64,000 bases of DNA from contig NZ_JAFLWW010000005.1 of the NCBI RefSeq assembly GCF_018555685.1, positions 1 to 64,000 of the forward strand, written 5' to 3'. The translations under genes were made by a program, and so were the position numbers. Positions 46,836 through 55,454 of this stretch are shown piece after piece (within the stretch, counting starts at the first letter, position 1; each line of letters opens with the position of its first letter). The stretch is from Aminobacter anthyllidis (GTDB lineage Bacteria; Pseudomonadota; Alphaproteobacteria; Rhizobiales; Rhizobiaceae). Below the pieces are notes generated by a model. That model worked only from the letters and a program-made list of their open reading frames with translations. It was not told the origin of the DNA and made no database searches.

Positions 46836-47711
46836 ATGACCGCTCCTGTCTTCCGCTTCGCACCAAGCCCGAATGGCGAACTGCATCTCGGCCACGCGCT
46901 GTCGGCGCTGACCAACCAGAAGATGGCAGCAACCATTGGCGGACGGCTGTTGCTGCGCATCGAAGACATCGACGTGACCCGCTGCACTCCGGAATTTGAG
47001 GCCGCGATTTTAAACGACCTGGCTTGGCTCGGCATGGCCTGGGAAGGGCCTGTGCGCCGGCAGTCGGAGCATTTTGGCGAGTACGAGGCAGCGCTGGAGC
47101 GACTGAAGCAGGATGAGCTTGTCTATCCGGCCTTCATGAGCCGGGGCGAGATCCGTGGCGCGATCATGGAGCACGAGGCATCAGGCAAAAGCTGGCCGCG
47201 CGACCCCGACGGCGCACCGGTATATCCCGGCACAGACAAGCAGATGTCGAAGCGCGAGCGCCAGCGGCGCATCGATTCAGGAGCGCCCTTCGCCTGGCGG
47301 CTCGATACGGCCGAAGCGTTGGCGCGGCTGCCAGGCGAATTGAACTGGCGCGAATGGACGGACGGGGCAATGACCGTCACCGCTGACATAGCCGCCAACG
47401 CGCAGCAATGGGGCGACGTGATCATCGCCCGGCGCGAGATTCCGACAAGCTATCATCTGTCGGTGGTTATCGACGATGCGCTGCAAGGCGTGAGCCATGT
47501 CGTGCGCGGCCTCGACCTCTACTTCGCCACCTCGGTGCAGCGCCTGCTGCAGCAGGTGCTGGGCCTGCCGCAGCCAAGCTATTTTCATCACCGGCTGGTG
47601 CTCGGCCCGGACGGGCGCAAGCTGTCGAAAAGCCAACGCGACACCGGCCTCGCCGCGTTGCGCGAGGCCGGTGAGACGCCAGACACGGTGAAGGCAATGC
47701 TAGGGTTGTAG
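46836..47711 (+). CDS. gluQ: tRNA glutamyl-Q(34) synthetase
   Basis: A 291-residue paralogue of the glutamyl-tRNA synthetase catalytic core that attaches glutamate to queuosine in tRNA-Asp. The HIGH-like motif is HLGH at 17-20 within FAPSPNGELHLGHALSALTN. The KMSKS-like loop is KLSKS at 262-266. The anticodon-binding domain is missing, as expected for GluQ. The Cys/Tyr zinc set of the E. coli enzyme is not obvious. Its 3' end overlaps the convergent small membrane gene by 12 bases. Confidence 0.94.
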   Translation: MTAPVFRFAPSPNGELHLGHALSALTNQKMAATIGGRLLLRIEDIDVTRCTPEFEAAILNDLAWLGMAWEGPVRRQSEHFGEYEAALERLKQDELVYPAFMSRGEIRGAIMEHEASGKSWPRDPDGAPVYPGTDKQMSKRERQRRIDSGAPFAWRLDTAEALARLPGELNWREWTDGAMTVTADIAANAQQWGDVIIARREIPTSYHLSVVIDDALQGVSHVVRGLDLYFATSVQRLLQQVLGLPQPSYFHHRLVLGPDGRKLSKSQRDTGLAALREAGETPDTVKAMLGL

Positions 47712-47996
47712 CATCCGGGTGATTGCCGCCTTGATCAGCGCAAGCACGCTGATCAAGGCGAAGGCGCCGCCAAGCCCCCAGGCGGTCGCCAGTTGCAGGT
47801 CGCGCAATGTAATGCCGTAGCTGTTGGCGACGAGCACCCCGCCGAAGAAACCTGCGGTGAACAGCGCCATGTTGCCGGTCGGGCCAAAGCCGTCGTCCTT
47901 CATGATGGCGTCGAGTGCAGCGCCAAAGAAGAACGCCATGACGGCGACGAAGGCGATCGCCATCATCAACCAGCCCGGGTCGAGATTCCACAACAT
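47700..47996 (-). CDS. small membrane protein, three predicted helices
   Basis: A 98-residue hydrophobic protein: helix 1 LMMAIAFVAVMAFFFGAALD, helix 2 NMALFTAGFFGGVLVANSYG, helix 3 WGLGGAFALISVLALIKAAI. The glycine-rich loops and length resemble GlsB/YeaQ-like small membrane proteins, but I cannot assign it. The last 12 bases overlap the end of gluQ on the other strand, and a perfect 14-base inverted repeat lies inside its 3' coding end, presumably ending the gluQ transcript. No other gene follows in its direction. Confidence 0.7.
   Translation of the reverse strand: MLWNLDPGWLMMAIAFVAVMAFFFGAALDAIMKDDGFGPTGNMALFTAGFFGGVLVANSYGITLRDLQLATAWGLGGAFALISVLALIKAAITRMLQP
47727..47760. terminator. 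hairpin inside the small membrane gene, after gluQ
   Basis: CGCCTTGATCAGCG (47727-47740) and CGCTGATCAAGGCG (47747-47760) form a perfect 14-base stem with a six-base loop, 15 bases past the gluQ stop and inside the opposing coding sequence. No T-run follows, so it may act as a hairpin-only or Rho-linked stop. Confidence 0.5.
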
Positions 47997-48195
47997 CCTC
48001 GGTCCTTTCAGAGGCCGATTGTGCAGTTCTCCCAGGCCGCCTCCCGGGCAAGCGTCATCCGGATCGGGTGGTCAGATCAGGTCCGATGAATCTATGGATC
48101 AATCGTTTCATTTTGCTTGTTCGAATATTCGGCATTAGAGCGATCCCGGTAAAACTTCCTTTCCGGGCGCGGCGTCCGGCAACGCCCGGTGTGCC

Positions 48196-49089
48196 ATGAC
48201 GTCCTCTCCCAAGCGGCTGATCCCGGCCACCTTCGTGTTGCTGTGGGCGACCGGCTTCATCGGCGCGCGTTACGCCATGCCCTGGGCCGAGCCCTTCACC
48301 TTCCTTGCCGTGCGCTTCGTGCTCGCCTTCCTGCTGCTCGGCGCGGTGATGCTGGTGCTCGGCTCGGCCAGGCTGCCACGGCGTGCCGCCCTTCACGCCG
48401 TGCTGATCGGCATGCTCCTGCACGGGGTCTATCTCGGCGGCGTGTTCTGGGCGATCCACCAGGGATTGCCGGCGGGCCTGTCGGCACTCATCGCAGGCCT
48501 CCAGCCGCTGGTCACCGCCGTGCTGGCCGGCAAGCTGCTTGGCGAGGAGATCAAGCCACGCCACTGGGTCGGGCTCGCCGTCGGCTTTGTTGGCGTGGTG
48601 ATCGTGCTCTCGCCCAAGCTCGGCGCACTCGGCGGCGGCGTGACCTGGCAGACCTTGACCGCGTCGGTCATCGCCATGGCCGGAATCAGCGCTGGCACCA
48701 TCTGGCAGAAGCGGGTCGGCACCACAGGCGACTTGGTGACGGGCACCTTCTGGCAATATGTCGGCGCGGCGATCCTGACGACGGTTGCCTCGATGATCTT
48801 CGAGAAACAACAGATGACGGTGAATGGCGAACTGATCTTCGCCATGACCTGGCTGGTCTTCGTGTTGTCGATCGGCGCGATCTTCCTTTTGATGGTGATG
48901 ATCCGCGACGGTGCCATGTCGAAGGTCGCTTCGCTGTTCTACCTCGTGCCGTCGGTGACGGCGGTCATCGCCTGGGCGCTGTTCGGCGAGCAGCTGTCGG
49001 CTATCCAGCTCGTCGGCATGGCGATCGCCACGCTCGGCGTCGGTCTTGCGACGGCTCAGCCGGGGACCCGGGCGCGAGCCTCGAGATAG
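48196..49089 (+). CDS. EamA/DMT family transporter
   Basis: A 297-residue, ten-helix exporter-type membrane protein of the drug/metabolite transporter superfamily. It has two EamA repeats: the first includes FVLLWATGFIGARYAMPWAE at the start and GLQPLVTAVLAGKLLGEEI at about 104-122. The second ends in LFYLVPSVTAVIAWALFGEQ (about 252-271), the usual final-helix 'P-x3-A-x8-E' pattern. Substrates of this type are amino acids, nucleotides or drugs; none is predictable. Its 3' end overlaps the coding end of the convergent YihY gene by 34 bases. Confidence 0.88.
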   Translation: MTSSPKRLIPATFVLLWATGFIGARYAMPWAEPFTFLAVRFVLAFLLLGAVMLVLGSARLPRRAALHAVLIGMLLHGVYLGGVFWAIHQGLPAGLSALIAGLQPLVTAVLAGKLLGEEIKPRHWVGLAVGFVGVVIVLSPKLGALGGGVTWQTLTASVIAMAGISAGTIWQKRVGTTGDLVTGTFWQYVGAAILTTVASMIFEKQQMTVNGELIFAMTWLVFVLSIGAIFLLMVMIRDGAMSKVASLFYLVPSVTAVIAWALFGEQLSAIQLVGMAIATLGVGLATAQPGTRARASR

Positions 49090-49907
49090 CGGCTGATCGC
49101 GGCGTTGAGTTCGCCGCCAAGGATGAAGATCGCCGATACGATATAGAGGAAGACCACCGCGATCATGATCGAGGCGAGGCCGGCATAGGTGGTGACGTAG
49201 GACGAGAAGGTGTCGAGATAGGCGGCGAAGATCGTCGATCCGACGACCCAGGCGACCAGCGTGAAGACGATGCCGGGGATGATGCTGAAGAAGCGCCGGC
49301 GGCCGGCCGGCAGCCACATGTGCACGGCAAACAGGCCGAAGACGATGACCGCCGAGGCGATGGAGAAGCGCCAGACGGTGATGGTGCCCATATAGGGCTG
49401 GATCCATTCGAACTTGGCCTCGAGGATGCGCGCGATGATCGGCGCGAACACCAAGAGCACGGAGATGGCAACGAAGCTGATCGTGGCGATCAGCACGAAA
49501 ATCAGGCTCTGGGTGCGCCGGTACCAGATGGTGCGGGTCTCGGTGATGCGGTAGGCGCGGTTGAGCGAGGTGCGCAGCGCCTCGACGCCGTTGGAGGCGA
49601 AGTAGGCCGCAAGTACAACGCCGTAGGTCAGAAGATCGGTGCGCGGCACGGTCAGCACGTTGACCACCTCGCGTGCGATCGGGGCCGCGATCTGGTCGGG
49701 CCAGGTGTCGAAGACCAGGTGCACGGCGGTTTCGGCGAACGCGTCGGCGCCAAGGAAACTGGCGAGCGTGGTGGCGAAGATCAGGAACGGAAACAGCGCC
49801 ATCAGCGCCGAGATTGCAAGATGACTGGCCATCGCCCAGCCGTCGTCGTCATGGAAATGACCGGCTGCGTCAAAGAGCACGCGCCTTGTGGCGACGATCC
49901 TGCGCAT
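49056..49907 (-). CDS. YihY/BrkB-like (virulence factor BrkB family) membrane protein
   Basis: A 283-residue protein with about six helices of the YihY/UPF0761 family. A soluble N-terminus ending DDDGWAMASHLAISALMALF precedes a run with the characteristic SNGVEALRTSLNRAYR (about 122-137). Later come PGIVFTLVAWVVGSTIFAAY and YAGLASIMIAVVFLYIVSAI. The start at 49907 (MRRIVATRRVLFDAAGHFH) matches relatives; the longer frame has no support. Function is not settled (once thought RNase BN). It shares 34 coding bases, tail to tail, with the EamA gene. Confidence 0.88.
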   Translation of the reverse strand: MRRIVATRRVLFDAAGHFHDDDGWAMASHLAISALMALFPFLIFATTLASFLGADAFAETAVHLVFDTWPDQIAAPIAREVVNVLTVPRTDLLTYGVVLAAYFASNGVEALRTSLNRAYRITETRTIWYRRTQSLIFVLIATISFVAISVLLVFAPIIARILEAKFEWIQPYMGTITVWRFSIASAVIVFGLFAVHMWLPAGRRRFFSIIPGIVFTLVAWVVGSTIFAAYLDTFSSYVTTYAGLASIMIAVVFLYIVSAIFILGGELNAAISRYLEARARVPG

Positions 49908-49996
49908 CAGGTCCAGTTTACCGCTCCGTCCGATTGTTTCCAGGGCGCGAATATGGGAAGGGTTTACCCCAGTTGGCAAGTGTTGGCGGCAACGAC

Positions 49997-50839
49997 GTGA
50001 ACCCGATCAAGGAGTTACGCACGATAATCGTGACCGGCGCGTCGTCGGGCATCGGTGCTTATTGTGCGCGTGCGCTGAAGGCCGAAGGCTGGCGCGTGTT
50101 CGCCACCGCCCGCAAGGCGGAGGACCTGGCGGCACTGGAAACCGACGGGCTCGAAGCGATCCATCTCGACTATGCCGAGCCGCAATCGATCGAAGCGCTG
50201 GTGAAAACCGTGCTCGAACGCACCGGCGGCAGGCTCGACGCGCTGTTCAACAATGGTGCGCATGCCCAGCCTGGCGCTGTCGAGGACCTGCCGATGGCAG
50301 CACTGCGTGACCAGTTCGAGGCCAATTTCTTCGGCTGGCACGACCTGACCCGGCGGCTGGTGCCGGTGATGCGCGCGCAAGGCCATGGCCGGATCGTCAA
50401 CTGCTCGTCGATCCTCGGGCTGACGCCAGTGCCTTTCCGCGGCGCCTATGCCGCCTCCAAGCACGCGCTCGAAGGGCTGATGCTGTGCATGCGCCAGGAG
50501 CTTTCAGGCAGCGGCATCCACGTCTCGATGATCGAGCCTGGTCCAGTGAAATCGAAGATTGCCACCAACGGGCTGACCTGGTTCCTGCGCTACATCGACC
50601 ATGAGAACTCCGCGCATCACGAAGCCTATCGCGCCCAGCTCGCCAGGCTGTCCAGCGGCGGCTCGAAATCGCGGCTGAAACTTGGGCCGGAAGCGGTCCA
50701 TGCGGTATTGCGACACGCCCTGCTGTCGCCCCGCCCGCGTCCGCATTATGTTGTCACCACGCCGGCGAGAATCGGCGTCGTGCTGAAGCGGATATTGCCC
50801 GCCTCGCTGCTCTACAGAATACTGGCCCGCCAAGCCTGA
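49997..50839 (+). CDS. short-chain dehydrogenase/reductase (SDR)
   Basis: A 280-residue NAD(P)-dependent oxidoreductase of the classical SDR type. The cofactor loop is TGASSGIG at 13-20, the structural NNG is in LDALFNNGAHAQPG, and the catalytic residues are S in VNCSSILG and Y-x3-K in AYAASKHALEG. The C-terminal extension (about 190-280, ending PASLLYRILARQA) suggests a membrane-associated or lipid-like substrate. There is no ATG at the right place; the GTG at 49997 starts the fold directly. It is followed after 28 bases by the HIG1 gene and is divergent from YihY. Confidence 0.88.
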   Translation: MNPIKELRTIIVTGASSGIGAYCARALKAEGWRVFATARKAEDLAALETDGLEAIHLDYAEPQSIEALVKTVLERTGGRLDALFNNGAHAQPGAVEDLPMAALRDQFEANFFGWHDLTRRLVPVMRAQGHGRIVNCSSILGLTPVPFRGAYAASKHALEGLMLCMRQELSGSGIHVSMIEPGPVKSKIATNGLTWFLRYIDHENSAHHEAYRAQLARLSSGGSKSRLKLGPEAVHAVLRHALLSPRPRPHYVVTTPARIGVVLKRILPASLLYRILARQA

Positions 50840-50867
50840 CCGGCCGCCGACTGAACTGGATACCCAA

Positions 50868-51062
50868 ATGGCTACCGTCTTCAACATCCTCGCCGTCGTC
50901 TTCATGTTTGCAGTCGTGGTCGTGCTGATCCGCGGCCTGGTCCACATGCTGCGCGGCGGCTCCGGCAACACCTCGAACAAGCTGATGCAGGCCCGCGTGC
51001 TGCTCCAGGCAGTGGCGCTGGCGTTTATCCTTTTGACCCTCTACTTCACCCGTGGCGGCTGA
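50868..51062 (+). CDS. HIG1 domain / twin-transmembrane small protein
   Basis: A 64-residue protein with two helices: FNILAVVFMFAVVVVLIRGL and LMQARVLLQAVALAFILLTL. The linker and second helix carry the NKLMQARVLLQAVAL pattern of hypoxia-induced gene 1 (HIG1) domains (Q-x-x-R-x3-Q). In mitochondria such proteins modulate respiratory complexes; in bacteria the role is little studied. It is followed after 11 bases by the cobalamin adenosyltransferase gene, an order common in Rhizobiales, so the two are probably co-transcribed. Confidence 0.88.
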   Translation: MATVFNILAVVFMFAVVVVLIRGLVHMLRGGSGNTSNKLMQARVLLQAVALAFILLTLYFTRGG

Positions 51063-51073
51063 GCGGAGCGCTG

Positions 51074-51655
51074 ATGGTCAAGCTCAACAAGATCTACACC
51101 CGCACCGGCGATGACGGCACGACGGGACTTGGCTCCGGCGAGCGGCGGCTGAAATCGGACCTGCGCGTCGAAGCCTATGGCGCCGTCGACGAGGCCAATG
51201 CCTGCATCGGTTTGGCGCGGGTGCATACGGCGTCAGAACATCCCGACATCGACGCCATGCTTTACCGCATCCAAAACGACATGTTCGACCTGGGCGCCGA
51301 TCTGTCGACGCCCGACACCGGCAAGGATCTGGGCTACGAGCCGCTGCGCATCATCGCCAGCCAGACCGCGCGCATCGAAGCCGACATCGACAGGCTGAAT
51401 GCAGGGCTCGAACCGCTGCGGTCCTTCGTGCTGAATGGCGGCTCGCCGGCAGCGGCGGCGCTTCATCTTGCCCGCACGGTCGCTCGCCGCGCCGAACGCG
51501 TGATGGTGGCGCTGGCGCAGGATGCGAACGAGCACGTCAACCGCGAGGGCATCCGCTACATCAACCGCGTTTCCGACCTGTTGTTTGTTGCCGCCCGCGT
51601 GGTCAATGACAACGGAAAAGCCGATGTGCTATGGGTTCCCGGCAAGAACCGCTGA
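51074..51655 (+). CDS. cob(I)yrinic acid a,c-diamide adenosyltransferase (PduO-type)
   Basis: A 193-residue ATP:cob(I)alamin adenosyltransferase, which makes the 5'-deoxyadenosyl form of vitamin B12. The N-terminal TRTGDDGTTGLGSGERRLKS (9-28) is the ATP loop of the PduO/EutT family. EAYGAVDEANACIGLAR (33-49) and the C-terminal ARTVARRAERVMVAL and INRVSDLLFVAARV are family signatures. The protein is complete. It follows a HIG1 protein and precedes a rhomboid protease; no other cobalamin genes are in the window. Confidence 0.94.
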   Translation: MVKLNKIYTRTGDDGTTGLGSGERRLKSDLRVEAYGAVDEANACIGLARVHTASEHPDIDAMLYRIQNDMFDLGADLSTPDTGKDLGYEPLRIIASQTARIEADIDRLNAGLEPLRSFVLNGGSPAAAALHLARTVARRAERVMVALAQDANEHVNREGIRYINRVSDLLFVAARVVNDNGKADVLWVPGKNR

Positions 51656-51741
51656 TCAGCCGACAGTTTGAATTCACGCAATCGACCTTCCGAAACCGGA
51701 TTCGGGTCGATGTCATCGCCGGGAGGGCGGAAGCGAGCCGC

Positions 51742-52530
51742 ATGTTCATTCCGCTCTACGATTCAAACCATCTGCGCCATATCAAGATGCAGTATGTGAC
51801 CTTGGGCCTGATCGCCGTCAACGTCATCGTCTACCTGATGACGTCGGTCGGCGGCGAGGAGTTTGCCACCGCAGCCGTGCTCGGGCTCGGTTACATCCCC
51901 TCGGTGGTGCATGACCTTGCCGAACTGTCGCCGGATCTCGCCATCATCCCGGAGAACCTGAGCTACATCACCTATTCCTTCCTGCATGGTGACATCTTCC
52001 ATCTCGGCGGCAACATGCTGTTTCTGTGGGTGTTTGGCGACAATGTCGAAGACGCGCTCGGCCATTTCCGCTTCCTGGTGTTCTACCTGCTGTGCGCCGT
52101 CGCCGGCGCCTTCCTGCACGGGCTGATCCTGCCGGATTCGCAGATGCCGCTGATCGGCGCGTCGGGGGCCATCGCCGGCATCGTCGCCGCCTATCTGATC
52201 CTCTACCCCCGGGTGAAGGTGTGGGTGCTGGCCTTCGCCCGTATCCCGCTGCGCATTCCCGCCTGGATTCCGCTCGTGCTGTGGGTCTGCTTCCAGTTCC
52301 TGATGATCGCCATCGGCGGCGACGACGAAGTCAGCTGGGCAGCCCATGTCGGCGGCATCGTTGCCGGCGCCGTACTGGTGCTCATCCTGCGCCGGCGCGA
52401 CGTGCCGCTGTTTGCCGACGCCGAAGACGCTGTGCCGCGCCCGGAAAAGACCGAAGCGCCTGCCATGCCCGAGCCCTCGACACCCGAGCCGCCGACCGCC
52501 CAGCCAACGACGCGCTGGGGCCGCCAATAG
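51742..52530 (+). CDS. rhomboid family intramembrane serine protease
   Basis: A 262-residue membrane protease. The catalytic dyad is S141 in LIGASGAIAG and H202 in AAHVGGIVAG, with the oxyanion-side HGDIFHLGGNMLFLW (82-96). Six helices are visible, and the C-terminal tail (about 225-262) is Pro/Glu-rich and soluble. Such enzymes cut single-pass membrane proteins. The start at 51742 (MFIPLYDSNHLRHIK) is the family N-terminus. It is downstream of the adenosyltransferase gene in the same direction and 221 bases before etfB. Confidence 0.92.
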   Translation: MFIPLYDSNHLRHIKMQYVTLGLIAVNVIVYLMTSVGGEEFATAAVLGLGYIPSVVHDLAELSPDLAIIPENLSYITYSFLHGDIFHLGGNMLFLWVFGDNVEDALGHFRFLVFYLLCAVAGAFLHGLILPDSQMPLIGASGAIAGIVAAYLILYPRVKVWVLAFARIPLRIPAWIPLVLWVCFQFLMIAIGGDDEVSWAAHVGGIVAGAVLVLILRRRDVPLFADAEDAVPRPEKTEAPAMPEPSTPEPPTAQPTTRWGRQ

Positions 52531-52583
52531 AGGCCGTTGGCACAGTCTGTTTCAAACGATTTGAGCTTGAAGCAGATATTGAC

Positions 52584-52595
52584 GCTAACGTTAGC
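52584..52595. promoter_or_regulatory. perfect palindrome upstream of etfB
   Basis: GCTAACGTTAGC is a perfect 12-base palindrome 156 bases before the etfB start and 53 after the rhomboid stop. It could be a TetR/LacI-type operator for the etf operon, but no regulator gene is adjacent, so this is a suggestion only. Confidence 0.3.
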
Positions 52596-52751
52596 CGCAA
52601 CTACGGTCCGGCCGCTTGCGGCAGCCCTCCCGCCACCAAAAGCGCGAGATCAAGTCTGTTTTTCCGCCCAATATGTCGGCAATCGACAATTGCGTGGGCC
52701 CAAGCGCTGCTATAGCGCGCACAATATCGCTGTTCAGAGAGGTACCAGCCC

Positions 52752-53501
52752 ATGAAAGTTCTCGTCCCGGTGAAGCGGGTTGTCGATGCGAACGTGAAGG
52801 TGCGCGTGAAGAGCGACGGCTCGGGCGTCGAACTCGCCAACGTCAAGATGGCGATGAATCCGTTCGACGAGATCGCGGTCGAAGAGGCGATCCGCCTCAA
52901 GGAAGCCGGCAAGGTCGAAGAGATCATCGTCGTTTCGATCGGACCTGCCCAGGCGCAGGAAACGCTGCGTACCGCGCTCGCCATGGGTGCCGATCGCGCG
53001 ATCCTGGTCAAGGTCGACGAAGCCGTCGAGCCGCTCGGCGTCGCCAAGGTGCTGAAGGGCGTGGTCGAGGCTGAGAAGCCGGGCCTGGTGCTGCTCGGCA
53101 AGCAGGCGATCGACGACGATTCGAACCAGACCGGCCAGATGCTGGCAGCCCTGCTCGGCTGGGCCCAGGGCACCTTTGCCTCGAAGATCGAACTCGCTGG
53201 CGACACCGCCAATGTGACGCGCGAAGTCGATGGCGGCCTGCAGACAGTGGCGCTCAAGATGCCGGCGATCGTGACGGTCGACCTGCGTCTCAACCAGCCG
53301 CGTTATGCCTCGCTGCCCAACATCATGAAGGCCAAGAAGAAGCCGCTCGACGAAAAGTCGGCCGCAGACTTCGGCGCCGACGTGGCTCCGCGCCTCAAGG
53401 TGCTGAAGACCGAGGAGCCGGGTGGCCGCAAGGCGGGCATCAAGGTCAAGACCGCGGCCGAGCTGGTCGACAAGCTGCGCAACGAAGCCGGCGTCCTGTA
53501 A
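52752..53501 (+). CDS. etfB: electron transfer flavoprotein subunit beta
   Basis: A 249-residue subunit of the ETF heterodimer, which takes electrons from acyl-CoA and other dehydrogenases to ETF-ubiquinone oxidoreductase. The start [19 protein letters not shown] and [20 protein letters not shown] are signature segments, and [18 protein letters not shown] (about 117-134) is the AMP- and interface-region loop. The full length matches the family. It lies 24 bases before etfA, forming the standard etfBA pair, followed by a terminator and a 3-hydroxyacyl-CoA dehydrogenase. Confidence 0.97.
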   Translation: MKVLVPVKRVVDANVKVRVKSDGSGVELANVKMAMNPFDEIAVEEAIRLKEAGKVEEIIVVSIGPAQAQETLRTALAMGADRAILVKVDEAVEPLGVAKVLKGVVEAEKPGLVLLGKQAIDDDSNQTGQMLAALLGWAQGTFASKIELAGDTANVTREVDGGLQTVALKMPAIVTVDLRLNQPRYASLPNIMKAKKKPLDEKSAADFGADVAPRLKVLKTEEPGGRKAGIKVKTAAELVDKLRNEAGVL

Positions 53502-53525
53502 GCGAAGCGGAAAGGGATCAAAAAC

Positions 53526-54455
53526 ATGGCAATTCTCCTCATCGCTGAACACGACAACGCTTCGCTCTCCGACCAGACCGCCAAGGCCTTGTCGGCCGCC
53601 CTCAAGATCGGCGCCGACATCGACGTGCTGGTTGCCGGCAAGGGCGCCAAGGCAGCCGCGGATGCTGCATCGAAGCTCAAGGGCGTGCGCAAGGTCCTGC
53701 TCGCCGAAGCCGACGAACTGACCGAGCGCCTGGCCGAGCCGATGGCGGCACTGATCGTTGGCCTCGCTGGCAACTACGACACCATCGTTGCGGCCGCGAC
53801 CTCGACCGGCAAGAACGTCGCCCCGCGCGTCGCCGCCCTGCTCGACGTCGCCCAGGTCTCGGAAATCATCGAGGTCGTCTCGGCCGACACCTTCAAGCGT
53901 CCGATCTATGCCGGCAACGCCATCCAGACGGTACAGGCATCAGGCGCGAAGAAGGTCGTCACCGTGCGCACCGCCTCGTTCCAGGCAGCACCCGAAGGCG
54001 GTTCTGCAGCCGTCGAGACGGTTGCAGCAGCAGCCAATCCCGGCCTGTCGACCTTCGTCGAAAACAAGCTGTCGGCGAGCGATCGTCCGGAGCTGACCTC
54101 GGCCAAGATCATCATCTCGGGCGGCCGCGCGCTCGGATCGTCGGAGAAGTTCCAGGAAGTCATCCTGCCGGTGGCCGACAAGCTCGGTGCCGCCGTCGGC
54201 GCGTCCCGCGCCGCCGTCGATGCCGGCTACGCCCCCAACGACTGGCAGGTCGGCCAGACCGGCAAGGTGGTGGCGCCCGATCTCTACATCGCCTGCGGCA
54301 TTTCGGGTGCGATCCAGCACCTCGCCGGCATGAAGGACTCCAAGGTCATCGTCGCCATCAACAAGGACGAGGAAGCGCCGATCTTCCAGGTTGCCGACTA
54401 CGGCATCGTCGGCGACCTGTTCGTCATCCTGCCGGAACTCGAAAAGGCGCTTTGA
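53526..54455 (+). CDS. etfA: electron transfer flavoprotein subunit alpha
   Basis: A 309-residue FAD-binding ETF subunit. The C-terminal FAD domain carries [15 protein letters not shown] (about 198-212), [20 protein letters not shown] (about 225-244), [20 protein letters not shown] and [12 protein letters not shown], which are nearly invariant. The N-terminal [20 protein letters not shown] forms the partner fold with etfB. It is 24 bases after etfB and ends 30 bases before a 12-base-pair hairpin. Confidence 0.97.
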   Translation: MAILLIAEHDNASLSDQTAKALSAALKIGADIDVLVAGKGAKAAADAASKLKGVRKVLLAEADELTERLAEPMAALIVGLAGNYDTIVAAATSTGKNVAPRVAALLDVAQVSEIIEVVSADTFKRPIYAGNAIQTVQASGAKKVVTVRTASFQAAPEGGSAAVETVAAAANPGLSTFVENKLSASDRPELTSAKIIISGGRALGSSEKFQEVILPVADKLGAAVGASRAAVDAGYAPNDWQVGQTGKVVAPDLYIACGISGAIQHLAGMKDSKVIVAINKDEEAPIFQVADYGIVGDLFVILPELEKAL

Positions 54456-54484
54456 CGCCCAAACGAGTGAGGTATTTAAATGTG

Positions 54485-54517
54485 ATGGCCGGGGTAGACG
54501 AGTGCTACCCCGGCCAT
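54485..54517 (+). terminator. terminator of the etfBA operon
   Basis: ATGGCCGGGGTA (54485-54496) and TACCCCGGCCAT (54506-54517) make a perfect 12-base stem with a nine-base loop, followed by TTAGTTT. The T-run is short, but the stem is strong and the place is right. Confidence 0.75.
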
Positions 54518-54566
54518 TTAGTTTGCATTGCACAAAACTAAAAAAGCCTTCGACGGGATAGGTGTG

Positions 54567-55448
54567 ATGACGGGTAAGATCGAGACGATCGGCATTGTCG
54601 GCGCTGGCCAGATGGGCGGCGGAATTGCGCATGTCTCGGCGCTGGCCGGCTACAACGTGTTGCTTTACGACCTGTCGCCCGACCGCATCGAAAAGGGCAT
54701 CGCCACCATCAATGGCAATCTGGCGCGCCAGGTCGCCTCGGGCAAGCTCGAGGACCAGGCCCGCAAGGAAGCCATGGCCCGCATCTCGCCCGCGCCGGCG
54801 ATGGCCGACCTCGCCAGCGCCGACCTTGTGATCGAGGCGGCGACCGAAGACGAGACGATCAAGCGCAAGATCTATGCGCAGCTGTGTCCGCAGCTCAACC
54901 CCGAAGCGATCCTCGCCACCAACACCTCGTCGATCTCGATCACGCGGCTTGCCGCCCAGACCGATCGTCCTGAACGCTTCATCGGCATCCACTTCATGAA
55001 TCCGGTGCCGTTGATGAAGCTTGTCGAGCTGGTGCGCGGCATCGCCACCGAAGACAAGACCTTCGAGGCGTCGAAGGAATTCGTCCGCAACCTCGACAAG
55101 ACGGTGACGGTGTCGGAGGATTTCCCGGCCTTCATCGTCAACCGCATCCTGTTGCCGATGATCAACGAGGCGATCTACACGCTTTATGAAGGCGTCGGCA
55201 CGGTCGAAGCCATCGACACCGCCATGAAGCTCGGCGCCAACCACCCGATGGGTCCGCTGCAGCTCGCCGACTTCATCGGCCTCGACACCTGCCTGTCGAT
55301 CATGCAGGTGCTGCATGACGGCCTGTCGGATTCGAAGTACCGCCCCTGCCCGCTGCTGGTGAAGTATGTCGAAGCCGGCTGGCTCGGCCGCAAGACCGGG
55401 CGCGGCTTCTACGACTACCGCGGCGAGCACCCGGTTCCGACACGCTGA
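54567..55448 (+). CDS. 3-hydroxybutyryl-CoA dehydrogenase
   Basis: A 293-residue NAD-dependent dehydrogenase that converts 3-hydroxybutyryl-CoA to acetoacetyl-CoA, linking polyhydroxybutyrate and fatty-acid metabolism. The cofactor loop is [20 protein letters not shown] (8-27). The catalytic histidine is in [19 protein letters not shown], and the C-terminal domain has [12 protein letters not shown] and [19 protein letters not shown]. The start at 54567 gives [14 protein letters not shown]; the frame is open further up with only a TTG. It follows the etf genes, electron carriers used in the same oxidation chain, beyond their terminator. Confidence 0.93.
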   Translation: MTGKIETIGIVGAGQMGGGIAHVSALAGYNVLLYDLSPDRIEKGIATINGNLARQVASGKLEDQARKEAMARISPAPAMADLASADLVIEAATEDETIKRKIYAQLCPQLNPEAILATNTSSISITRLAAQTDRPERFIGIHFMNPVPLMKLVELVRGIATEDKTFEASKEFVRNLDKTVTVSEDFPAFIVNRILLPMINEAIYTLYEGVGTVEAIDTAMKLGANHPMGPLQLADFIGLDTCLSIMQVLHDGLSDSKYRPCPLLVKYVEAGWLGRKTGRGFYDYRGEHPVPTR

Positions 55449-55454
55449 CAGCCG

